From contig JAHDVP010000002.1 in assembly GCA_023384575.1 (NCBI GenBank), positions 234,693 through 298,692 on the forward strand: DNA of 64,000 nucleotides, written 5' to 3'. The notes beneath the pieces are model-generated. The model was not told the DNA's origin. It saw only the letters and a list, made by a program, of their open reading frames with translations, and ran no database searches. Every line of letters starts with the position of its first letter. Position 1 is the stretch's first letter. This document shows, in pieces, positions 7,539 to 15,528 of this stretch. Source of the DNA: Acidobacteriota bacterium. GTDB taxonomy: Bacteria > Acidobacteriota > Vicinamibacteria > Vicinamibacterales > JAFNAJ01. Made by a program: the position numbers and the translations under genes.

Positions 7539-9797
7539 CGCGACCGGCCATTCCGTCACGTCCTCCCCGCAACCTTCTCGCTGACCGCACTCTGTCTCGT
7601 CCTGACGCCGGTCTGGCTCGATGGCGCGCGGGCGCTCGCCGATCGGGTCGAGATCCGGCGCGATACCTTCGGCGTACCGCACATCCTGGCCGAGCACGAG
7701 GAGGCTGCGGCCTTCGGTCTGGGCTACGCCATGGCCGAAGACCACGCCGAGGAGATGGGCCGCCGGTACCTGCGGGCGCGCGGCGAGGCCGCCGCGGCGT
7801 TCGGCCCCGACGAGCTCGCGAACGACTTCGCCGTGCGACGGGCCGACAACCGTCGGCAGGCCGAGCGCGCGGTGCGAGAGCGCGGCCGGGGATTCCGCCG
7901 ATGGCTCCGCGGCTTCGCGGCCGGCTACAACGCCTACGTCGAAGGTCGCCGCGATCGCCTGCCGGCCTGGATGCCCACCATCGACGAGGCCGATCTGCTG
8001 GCTCACGGGCGTGCCGCAGCCGCGACGAGCCTGCACGATGCGGTACCGGCGCTGCGGCGAAAGTACGGAACAGGCGAGTCGTGGGCCGGCGACCGCTCGG
8101 GGGACAAGGTCGCGACCGACGTCAATCCCTGCTCGCCGCTCCCGCTGCACGGGGCGGGAAGGAAGTTCCGTCCCGATCCGATCTGCGACGATCTCGTCGG
8201 CTCGAATGCGCTGGCGCTCGCCGGCAGCCGTACGACCAGCGGGTCGCCGGTCCTCCTCGGCAACCCGCACCTCCGGTGGTCGATGCTCTACTGGGAAGCG
8301 CACGTCACGGTCCGGGACCGGCTCGACTTCTACGGCTCGACCCTGGTCGGCATGCCGGTGCTGCGCGCCGGGTTCAACGACCGCCTCGGGTACGTGCAGA
8401 CCAACAACGACCCCGACCAGACCGACGTCTACGCCGTCCCGCTCGATGCCGCGCGCGCCGACCACTACGTCCACGACGGCCGGTCGCGCCGCCTCGCGAC
8501 ACGCCGCGTCGTCGTCGACGTCGCGACGGAGGCGGGTGGCCCGCCGCGACGGGAAGCGCGCGACTACTGGGACACGCACCTCGGCCCCGTGATCCTGCGC
8601 ACCGACACGCAGATCTTCGTCGCCCGGTCCGTCGCCCTCGATTCGTGGACCCACTTCGAGGGGTTCTACGAACTGGCGCGCGCGCGACGCCTCGACGACT
8701 TCCTGGGCGTCATGCGGAAGGCCCTGCTGACGACGTCCAACTTCACCTACGCGGACGTCGACGGCCAGGTGCTCTACCTCTGGAACGCCCACCTGCCGCG
8801 CCGGATCGACGACGGCACCGACTACTCGCTCGACGTCCCTGGCGACACGTCGAAACACATGTGGAGGGGCCTGCACCGCGTGCTCGACCTCCCACGCCTG
8901 CTCAACCCGCCGGGTGGATACGTGCAGAACGCCAACAACTCGCCGTGGTGGACCTCGCTCAGCGACCGCCTCGACCCGGCACGGTACCCGTCGTACGTCG
9001 AGCGGCACCCGCTCAGCCTTCGAGCCCAGGCAGCACTCGACCTCATCGAGGCCCGCGAGCGGTTCACGCTCGACGACGTGAAGGCGCTGAAGTTCTCGAC
9101 GCGGATGCTCGTCGCCGAACGCGTGCTCGACGATCTGCTGAGCGCCGGGCGGACCGTGAGCGGGCCGTCGGCCGACCTGATCGAGGGCCTGGCGGTGCTC
9201 GAGCGATGGGATCGGCGGGTCGACGCGGCCAGCCGCGGCGCGGTCCTGTTCCAGAGGTTCTGGGACCGCTACCGGGCCGAACACGACGAACCGTTCGCGG
9301 TGACGTGGGATGCGGACGCGCCCCTTGCCACGCCTCGCGGGCTCGCGGCGCCGGCCGCCGCCCTGGCGCACCTCGAGGAGGCCGTTCACTGGACGCGCGA
9401 GACCCACGGGCGTGTCGACGTGGCCTGGGGCGACGTCCACCGTTACCGGTTCGGCGCAATCGATCTGCCAGCCGACGGAGCTGCGGGCGCGTACGGCGTG
9501 TACCGGGTGATGGGCTTCGACGGGACGGGAGTCGATGGCGACCCCAGGCGCATCGCGGGCCGCCTCGCGGACGAGCCGCCGCTCGTCGGCACCGGCGACG
9601 CGTGGGTGCTGCTCGTCCACTTCACGCGCCCGGTGCGCGCGTGGTCCGTGCTCGCCTACGGCCAGACGGCCGACGCGGCGTCACCACACAGTACCGACCA
9701 GATCCGGCTCTTCGCGCAGCACGAACTGCGGCCCGTGTGGTTCACGGAAAGCGAGATCGCGGCGAACCTCCTCAGGCGCTACCACCCGGGGCGCTGA
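7536..9797 (+). CDS. S45 penicillin/acyl-homoserine-lactone acylase family protein
   Basis: A 753-residue exported Ntn hydrolase. Residues 1-34 are a signal peptide (HVLPATFSLTALCLVLTPVWL). An alpha chain begins with IRRDTFGVPHILAE, the usual opening of this family. After it, DDLVGSNALALAGSRTTSG carries the autocatalytic cut site: Ser223 in GSNA would become the N-terminal nucleophile of the beta chain, followed by SPVLLGNPHLRW, the NDPHL-like motif. The family cleaves amide bonds of acylated compounds such as beta-lactams, N-acyl-homoserine lactones and aculeacins. The substrate here is unknown; length and order match PvdQ/QuiP-like enzymes. It is convergent with the small Cys protein at 9846, with 48 bp between them. 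Confidence 0.88.
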   Translation: MRDRPFRHVLPATFSLTALCLVLTPVWLDGARALADRVEIRRDTFGVPHILAEHEEAAAFGLGYAMAEDHAEEMGRRYLRARGEAAAAFGPDELANDFAVRRADNRRQAERAVRERGRGFRRWLRGFAAGYNAYVEGRRDRLPAWMPTIDEADLLAHGRAAAATSLHDAVPALRRKYGTGESWAGDRSGDKVATDVNPCSPLPLHGAGRKFRPDPICDDLVGSNALALAGSRTTSGSPVLLGNPHLRWSMLYWEAHVTVRDRLDFYGSTLVGMPVLRAGFNDRLGYVQTNNDPDQTDVYAVPLDAARADHYVHDGRSRRLATRRVVVDVATEAGGPPRREARDYWDTHLGPVILRTDTQIFVARSVALDSWTHFEGFYELARARRLDDFLGVMRKALLTTSNFTYADVDGQVLYLWNAHLPRRIDDGTDYSLDVPGDTSKHMWRGLHRVLDLPRLLNPPGGYVQNANNSPWWTSLSDRLDPARYPSYVERHPLSLRAQAALDLIEARERFTLDDVKALKFSTRMLVAERVLDDLLSAGRTVSGPSADLIEGLAVLERWDRRVDAASRGAVLFQRFWDRYRAEHDEPFAVTWDADAPLATPRGLAAPAAALAHLEEAVHWTRETHGRVDVAWGDVHRYRFGAIDLPADGAAGAYGVYRVMGFDGTGVDGDPRRIAGRLADEPPLVGTGDAWVLLVHFTRPVRAWSVLAYGQTADAASPHSTDQIRLFAQHELRPVWFTESEIAANLLRRYHPGR

Positions 9798-9845
9798 CGC
9801 TCTCCCGTCGGCTCGGTGGGGGCGGCGGGCTCGGCCGCGGGTCGC

Positions 9846-10091
9846 CTACTCCACCGTCAGCCGCGTGCCCTTCGGCGCCTCGCGGGCCTGCTGTGCCGAG
9901 ATCGCGTCGATGCGCTGGTCGATCAACGTCCTGACCGCGCGCAGCAGTTCCACCTGCGCGCCTCGCAGGTGACGCATCACCTCGTCCGACGGCCCGAGCT
10001 GACGCACCAGCTCGGTCAGCGCCGGCCCGAGGCCCATGCAGGCGCACGCGGGACGTCCCTCGTCGGCGGGGGCCTTCGGGTCGTCGGTCAT
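9846..10091 (-). CDS. Small Cys-containing protein coupled to an ArsA-type ATPase
   Basis: An 81-residue protein I do not recognise. It begins MTDDPKAPADEGRPACACMG, with two cysteines in CAC at 16-18, then forms an amphipathic helix-rich stretch (ALTELVRQLGPSDEVMRHLRGAQVELLRAVRTLIDQRIDA) with a basic tail. Its ATG overlaps the stop of the ArsA gene in ATGA (10088-10091), so the two are made together and it may be a partner or regulator of that ATPase. It has no signal peptide and no membrane segment. The CxC could bind metal or metalloid, but nothing in the sequence proves this. Confidence 0.7.
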   Translation of the reverse strand: MTDDPKAPADEGRPACACMGLGPALTELVRQLGPSDEVMRHLRGAQVELLRAVRTLIDQRIDAISAQQAREAPKGTRLTVE

Positions 10092-11278
10092 GACGCGGTC
10101 TCCATGTCCACCGTGAGCACGCCGGCTTCGAGCCGTGCCCGCCTCGGCTCGAGACTGGCCATCGACGTCGGCAGCCCGATGTGCCGCCGGATCACGCCCA
10201 CCTCCACCACGAGCTCGTCGGCCTTCTTGAACAGCGTCACGTCGCCCCTGGCGGTGAACGGCAGCGAGATGCGGACCTGGAAGCGGCCGGTGGCGTCGCG
10301 CTCGAAGGAGTAGGCGCGTTCGGTGCGCGTCACCGCCGAGGGATCCTCGCCGGGCGCGTACAACGAGTCGGCGAGGACGCGCAGGCGGTCGCGGCCGAGG
10401 ACCTCGTCGTCGAAGAGCGGGACCCGGCGCACCGGCACCGGGGCGAAGTAGGTCTCGATCTCGGCCAGCACCTCGCGATGCGTCGTGGCCCACTTCGCGA
10501 AGAAGCCGTCGACGCCGTCGGGCAGCACGCGGTTGGCGATGACCGTGTCGACCGTCAAACCGTGCAGCGAGAAGTAGACGAACGCACGCTGCGTCTCGCG
10601 CAGCACCACGCGCTCGGGGTTCGTGACGAGGCGGACGCTCGTCACGAGCGGGTCCTCGAGCAGGTGCTCGATGCCCTCGAGGCGCTTGAACAGATCGAGC
10701 ACGTTGGCGAAGTAGCTGTCGGGCGGCAGTTCCACTGGAGAGACTCGGTTCGCGATGGGCCGCACCGCCTTCAGCACCGTCCGCTGCATCGGGAAGATGT
10801 GGCGCATGTACCACTCGAGCGTGGTCGGCATGCTGACGAAGCGCAGCGACTCGGCCGTGGGCGCGCAATCGAGCACGACGACGTCGTACCGCCCCTCGCG
10901 ACGGTACTGGTTGACGTACATCATGGCCGACAGTTCTTCCATGCCCGGCAGGATCGCCAGTTCCTCGGCTTCCACCTCGCCGATGCCCGTCGTCCGCAGC
11001 ACCGACATGACGTACGACGAGACCTCGGCCCAGTGCCGCCGGATTTCGGCCTGGATGTTGATCTCGTGGACTGCGAGCCGATCGGCGATGGAGAACGGCT
11101 CGGCGGTGGTGCGCGAGAAGAGGTCGGGGCCGAGATCGAAGGAATCGGAGAGCGAGTGCGCGGGGTCGACGCTCATGACGAGCGTCCGGTAGCCGAGGTC
11201 GGCGAGGCGGAGGCCGGTAGCGGCCGCGATGCTGGTCTTCCCTACCCCACCCTTGCCGCTGAACAGCAGGATGCGCAC
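10088..11278 (-). CDS. ArsA/Get3-family ATPase with C-terminal HSP20-like domain
   Basis: A 396-residue soluble P-loop ATPase of the SIMIBI class. The deviant Walker A FSGKGGVGKTS is at 6-16, SVDPAHSL is the switch I motif, and VVLDCAPTAESLRFVSMP is switch II with the A-loop. Residues after about 305 (RAYSFERDATGRFQVRISLPF) form the beta-rich ArsA_HSP20-like domain. This is a single-repeat protein, so it would act as a homodimer like Get3 rather than like the fused ArsA. The GTG at 11278 is the best start, as it places the P-loop at the N-terminus; an upstream ATG would add 36 unlikely residues. No arsB, arsR or tail-anchor partner is nearby. The role could be metal export, chaperoning or membrane protein delivery. 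Confidence 0.85.
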   Translation of the reverse strand: MRILLFSGKGGVGKTSIAAATGLRLADLGYRTLVMSVDPAHSLSDSFDLGPDLFSRTTAEPFSIADRLAVHEINIQAEIRRHWAEVSSYVMSVLRTTGIGEVEAEELAILPGMEELSAMMYVNQYRREGRYDVVVLDCAPTAESLRFVSMPTTLEWYMRHIFPMQRTVLKAVRPIANRVSPVELPPDSYFANVLDLFKRLEGIEHLLEDPLVTSVRLVTNPERVVLRETQRAFVYFSLHGLTVDTVIANRVLPDGVDGFFAKWATTHREVLAEIETYFAPVPVRRVPLFDDEVLGRDRLRVLADSLYAPGEDPSAVTRTERAYSFERDATGRFQVRISLPFTARGDVTLFKKADELVVEVGVIRRHIGLPTSMASLEPRRARLEAGVLTVDMETAS

Positions 11279-11314
11279 CCTCCCATTGTACGGAATTCCG
11301 CGCCCCGTGATCGC

Positions 11315-11320
11315 TATACT
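11315..11320 (+). promoter_or_regulatory. -10-like box TATACT before the molybdopterin oxidoreductase
   Basis: TATACT ends seven bases before the GTG at 11328. The 49-bp gap to the divergent ArsA gene leaves no room for a long leader, so this message may be leaderless. No good -35 is visible at 17 bp spacing. Confidence 0.4.
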
Positions 11321-11327
11321 GCCGGCT

Positions 11328-13483
11328 GTGCTCTCCAGACACTTCGTCACGTGTCCGCTCTGCGAGGCCATGTGCGGCCTCACCATCGAGACGACCGGCG
11401 CCCGCGTCGTCTCGATTCGCGGCGACGAACGAGACCCGTTCAGCCGCGGTCACCTGTGCCCGAAGGCCGTCGCGCTCCAGGACGTGCACGAGGATCCCGA
11501 CCGCCTGCGACGTCCGTTGCGTCGGGATGGCACCGGTTGGCGCGAAGTCGACTGGGACGAGGCCCTTGACGACGTCGCCTCGCGACTCGCGCGGACGCAG
11601 GTGACGACCACGGGCCCGATGCCGTCGCCGTCTACGTGGGCAATCCCACGGTGCACAGTCTCGGCGCGATGCTGTTCACACCGCGGTTCATCCGCAGCCT
11701 CCGGACGAGGAACCGCTTCTCGGCGACCTCGGTCGACCAGTTGCCTCACATGGTCGTGGCGCACGAGATGTTCGGGCACCAGTTGCTGCTGCCGGTGCCC
11801 GACGTCGACCGCACCGATCACCTCCTCGTCTTCGGGGCGAACCCCGTGGTCTCGAATGGCAGCCTCCTGACCGCGCCGGGCATCGAGAAGCGCCTGAAGG
11901 CGCTCCGAGCCCGCGGCGGACGACTCGTCGTCTTCGATCCGCGACGCACCGAGACGGCGTCGATGGCCGATGCCCATCACGTCGTCCGCCCCGGCACCGA
12001 CGCGCTCGTGCTGCTGGCGCTGCTTCACACGATTTCGGTCGAGGGACTGCACCACCCCGGCCCTTCCGAAGGCTTCACCGACGGGTTCGACGTCGTGCGG
12101 GACCTCGCGACGCGCTTCCCGCCGGAGCGCGTCGAGGCGGCCACCGGCATCGACGCCAATACGCTGCGCCAGGTCGCCCGCGACTTCGCGCGGGCGGAAC
12201 GGGCCGCGTGCTACGGGCGTGTCGGCGCATCGACGCAGGAGTTCGGCAGCCTCACCTGCTGGCTGATCACGGTCCTCAACACGGTGACCGGTCGTCTCGA
12301 TGCCGTCGGCGGCGTCATGTTCACGCGTCCGGCGATCGACCTCGTCGGTCGCCATGTCGGTCGGGGTCACCTGGGTCGATGGCGGAGCCGCGTGCGAGGG
12401 CTGCCGGAATTCGCCGGCGAACTCCCCGTGGCCGCGCTCGCCGAGGAAATCGACACGCCGGGACCGGGTCGGGTGCGCGCGCTCGTCACGGCGGCGGGCA
12501 ACCCGGTGCTCTCGACGCCCGACGGGGCCCGGCTCGACCGGGCGCTGTCGGGCCTCGACTTCATGGTCTCGATCGACATCTACCTGAACGAGACGACGCG
12601 CCATGCCCACCTGATCCTGCCGCCGACCTCGCCGCTCGAACGCGACCACTACGACCTCGTATTCCACGCCCTCGCCGTCCGCAACACCGCGAAGTGGTCG
12701 CCCGCCGTCTTCGCGCCGCCCGCCGGCGCTCGACACGACTGGCAGATCCTGAACGCGCTGGCGTGGCGACTCGAGCGACGCAGCCCGCTGGCGCGCGCTC
12801 GAGCCTGGCTCACCTCGGCAGCACTCGCGTGGATGGGTCCGCCGCGCATGGTCGATCTCGCCCTGCGCGCCGGCCCGTACGGCACCGGCTGGCGACCGTC
12901 CGCGCGAGGACTGCGCCTCGGCCGGCTTCGCCGCGCGCCGCACGGCCTCGACTTCGGCGCACTCGTGCCCTGCCTGCCCCAGCGTCTCTTCACGCCCGAC
13001 AAGCGGGTCCGCCTTGCGCCGCCTGCCTTGCTCGCCGAGGTACCGCGCCTGGAGCGAGCGCTGCTCGAGGGCGAACGGCCGTCCGGCCTGGTCCTGATCG
13101 GGCGGCGCGACCTGCGGTCGAACAACTCGTGGATGCACAACAGCGCGCGGCTCGTGAAGGGCCCCGAGCGCTGCACGCTGCTCATGCATCCAGACGATGC
13201 GGCGCACCTCGGGCTGGCCGACGACCACCGCGTCACGGTTCGCTCGAACGTCGGCGCCGTCGACGTCGTGCTCGAGGTCTCGACCTCGATCGCGCCGGGT
13301 GTCGTGTGCCTCCCGCACGGCTTTGGTCACGGTCGGGCGGGCACGCGGCTCGCCGTGGCGGCCGAGCGTCCCGGCGCGAGCTTCAACGACCTCACCGACC
13401 CCGCGCGCGTCGACCTCGTCTCTGGCAATGCCGTGCTGACGGGCGTGCGCGTCGTCGTCACGCGGTCGCCTGCGACCGCGTGA
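11328..13483 (+). CDS. Molybdopterin oxidoreductase (MopB family) interrupted by a -1 frameshift
   Basis: The restored protein has 718 residues. The N-terminus has a 4Fe-4S site, CPLCEAMC then a fourth Cys in GHLCPK about 26 residues on, followed by MopB domains with QLPHMVVAHEMFG, HLLVFGANPVVS and VFDPRRTETAS; a molydopterin-dinucleotide-binding C-terminal domain follows (RSNNSWMHNS, then FNDLTDP). It resembles single-subunit formate-dehydrogenase-like or assimilatory enzymes. The reading frame changes at about 11612-11618 (GGGCCCG): the first frame reads ...RTQVTTTGP, the second ...GPDAVAVYVGNPTVHS. Joining them by a -1 step gives an alignment of normal length, so only one base is missing. 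It may be a real mutation, an assembly error or slippage. There is no signal peptide. Confidence 0.82.
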
Positions 13484-13489
13484 TATCCT
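13484..13489 (+). promoter_or_regulatory. -10-like box TATCCT before the phosphodiesterase gene
   Basis: TATCCT overlaps the region just after the oxidoreductase stop (13483) and ends ten bases before the ATG at 13500, giving a leader of at most a few bases. It could instead be chance, with the gene read through from upstream. Confidence 0.3.
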
Positions 13490-13499
13490 CGGCCGATTC

Positions 13500-14969
13500 A
13501 TGCCCATCGACCGATTCGTCCGCCGCCTGGCCGCCACCCTCGCGCTCACCCTGCCCCTCGCGCTCGCTCCGGCCGGCCCCGTTTCGGGCACGGCCCGGAG
13601 CTCGCCGCAGGGAGAGGCGTCCGTCGCGAACGAGTTGAGGGCGCCGTCGTCGAGCCAGCCCGCCCGGCCGGCCGACCACGTGATCGTGATCTCCATCGAC
13701 GGCTTCCATCCGGCGACCTATCTCGACGCCGAGCGGCACGGCTACGAAATGCCGACGCTCGCCGCGCTCAGCGACGCGGGCAGCCATGCCGATGGCGCCA
13801 TCGTGTCAGCGCCCTCACTCACCTACCCGTCGCACACCTCGCTGGCGACGGGCGTGCGGCCGGCCCGTCACGGGATCGTCAGCAACACGATCTTCGACCC
13901 CGGCACGGGGTCGCAGATGTGGTACTTCGAGGCCCGCCATCTCCGGGTGCCGGCGCTCTGGGACCTCGCCAGGGGACACGGGCTCACGACGGCCGGCGTC
14001 TCGTGGCCCGTCACCGTCGGCGCCACGATGGACGTGCTGTACCCCGAGACGAACCAGGCGCCGCGACACATGTCGTGGCTGGCGCTGGCGCGCCAGCAGT
14101 CGACGCCAGGCCTCATCGATGCCGTCGTCGAGCGGCTCGGCGGGTTCGGCGAGAACGACAACCGTGACCCCGTGCAGCGCGACCGGTTCGCCGCGGCCGT
14201 CGCGACCCACGTCATTCGCGCCCACCAGCCGCACCTGCTGATGGTGCACCTGATGCAGACCGACAGCGCGCAGCACGCGCACGGCCCGCATTCGCCCGAG
14301 GCCAGGGAAGCCTTCGCGAACGTCGACGCGCACCTCGCCGCCATCGTGCGGGCGACGGAGGAGGCCGGCATGCGCGAGCGCACCGCCTTCGTGGTCTCCG
14401 GCGACCATGGCTTCTACCGCATCCACTCGGTGTTCCAGCCGAACGTGATCCTGCGGCGAGCCGGCCTGCTCACCACCAACGAGCGCGACCGGCTGCTCGC
14501 GTGGCGCGCGCTCGCGCACGGCCTGGCCATTCGAGTCGACGAACCGGCGAACGCGGAGCTCGTCGAGCGGGTGGCCACGCTGTTTGAAGACCTCGCCCGC
14601 GGGCAGTACCGAGGGTTGTTCCGCGTGGTCCGCCGGGCCGAGCTCGACGAGCACGGGGCCTACCCCGACGCCGCGTTCTTCCTCGAGCCAGCCGAGGGGT
14701 ACTACGTGTCGGACGGGTTCGCCGATGATGCGTTCCTCGTGGCGTCGAACCGGCGGGGCGCGCACGGATACCTGCCGACGAACCCCGCCCTGCACACCGG
14801 CTTCGTGGCGTCCGGGGCGGGCGTCGCACGCGGCGTCCCGCTCGCGGTCATCCGCCAGATCGACATCGCGCCGACCGTGGCGCGGCTGCTCGGCTTCGAG
14901 CTGCCGGATGCCGACGGTGTGCCCCTCGTTGGACTCGTCGCCGCGCCAGGGGCAGAGGCCGCCCGATGA
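13500..14969 (+). CDS. Exported NPP-type alkaline phosphodiesterase/phosphatase
   Basis: A 489-residue member of the alkaline phosphatase superfamily (type I phosphodiesterase/nucleotide pyrophosphatase). Residues 1-30 are a signal peptide. VIVISIDGFHPATYL holds the first metal-binding Asp, and LTYPSHTSLATG carries the nucleophile Thr108. Later metal ligands appear in HLMQTDSAQHAHG (Asp and His), SGDHGF (Asp-His) and NPALHTGFVASG (His). These six ligands are what two-zinc NPP enzymes need. They hydrolyse nucleotide or lipid phosphodiesters in the periplasm. The gene follows the oxidoreductase by 16 bp but probably has its own promoter. Confidence 0.87.
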   Translation: MPIDRFVRRLAATLALTLPLALAPAGPVSGTARSSPQGEASVANELRAPSSSQPARPADHVIVISIDGFHPATYLDAERHGYEMPTLAALSDAGSHADGAIVSAPSLTYPSHTSLATGVRPARHGIVSNTIFDPGTGSQMWYFEARHLRVPALWDLARGHGLTTAGVSWPVTVGATMDVLYPETNQAPRHMSWLALARQQSTPGLIDAVVERLGGFGENDNRDPVQRDRFAAAVATHVIRAHQPHLLMVHLMQTDSAQHAHGPHSPEAREAFANVDAHLAAIVRATEEAGMRERTAFVVSGDHGFYRIHSVFQPNVILRRAGLLTTNERDRLLAWRALAHGLAIRVDEPANAELVERVATLFEDLARGQYRGLFRVVRRAELDEHGAYPDAAFFLEPAEGYYVSDGFADDAFLVASNRRGAHGYLPTNPALHTGFVASGAGVARGVPLAVIRQIDIAPTVARLLGFELPDADGVPLVGLVAAPGAEAAR

Positions 14970-14999
14970 CCGGCCGCTCTTCGACTCGACCGTGATTCG

Positions 15000-15180
15000 A
15001 TCCTCGCCTTGCGACTGTCGGCGACCGGCTGCCGGCCAGCACGCGGATGTCCGGCGGGCCGTGGCCGCTTCGTCGCCTCACCGGCGATGGTGCAAAGCGG
15101 CTGGCTCGCATCCCGGCGTGCTGCCGGTCAGCCCGGCAGGCGCCAGCCGGACGCCGCCAGCCCGATCGTCGAATTGGGGT
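15000..15180 (+). repeat. Dispersed intergenic repeat, degenerate copy A
   Basis: The head CTTGCGACTGTCGGCGACCG then CTGCCGGCCAGCACG and a tail GGCGCCAGCCGGACGCC...CCCGATCGTC resemble the copies at 20441 and 28583 (head CTTGCGACGACCGGCC, tail CGCCAGCCGGATTGCC). The middle is much diverged. No coding signal is visible in 14970-15205. Confidence 0.4.
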
Positions 15181-15205
15181 GGAATTCGGCCCGCGCGAGC
15201 GTCCG

Positions 15206-15325
15206 TCACCCGGTGAACACGCCGATTGCGACGCCGGCCGCAACGCCGACGAGCAGCCAGAGGGCCGGCCAACGCAGACTGCGGCCCAGGAGGTCGATCG
15301 CCCCGTCGGGGTCGTAGGGCACCAT
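15206..15325 (-). CDS. Possible 39-residue single-pass membrane peptide
   Basis: From an ATG at 15325 the frame encodes 39 residues: an acidic start (MVPYDPDGAIDLLGRSLRW) followed by PALWLLVGVAAGVAIGVFTG, a good glycine-rich transmembrane helix, then a stop. No clear ribosome site precedes the ATG. It lies between repeat copy A and the divergent membrane protein at 15529. It could be a real small membrane protein or a chance frame in GC-rich DNA. Confidence 0.35.
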   Translation of the reverse strand: MVPYDPDGAIDLLGRSLRWPALWLLVGVAAGVAIGVFTG

Positions 15326-15512
15326 GACGGGTGAAGTGGCAAGTTCACGGCCAAACGTGACACCGGGTCGGCCGGACGTCGGCGTGGCCCGATGTTCGGC
15401 CGGATCCATCAGAGGGTGCCGACCGAGGCATCTGACACGGGAGCGGCTGTCGCCAGATCTGCGATGCCGGGCGACGACCCCCGTGGGAGAATCTGCCACC
15501 TGAGCCTCGCGT

Positions 15513-15518
15513 TATCCT
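15513..15518 (+). promoter_or_regulatory. -10-like box TATCCT before the voltage-sensor-like gene
   Basis: TATCCT ends ten bases before the ATG at 15529, with GAGAG between as a weak ribosome site. The same spacing and hexamer occur before the gene at 13500. Confidence 0.3.
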
Positions 15519-15528
15519 GTGAGAGCCG

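Noticed and set aside
11229..11327. ATG at 11229 or 11271 as the start of the molybdopterin oxidoreductase
   Set aside because: These would add residues before the Fe-S motif and overlap the ArsA start; the GTG at 11328 follows a TATACT box and gives a normal N-terminus.
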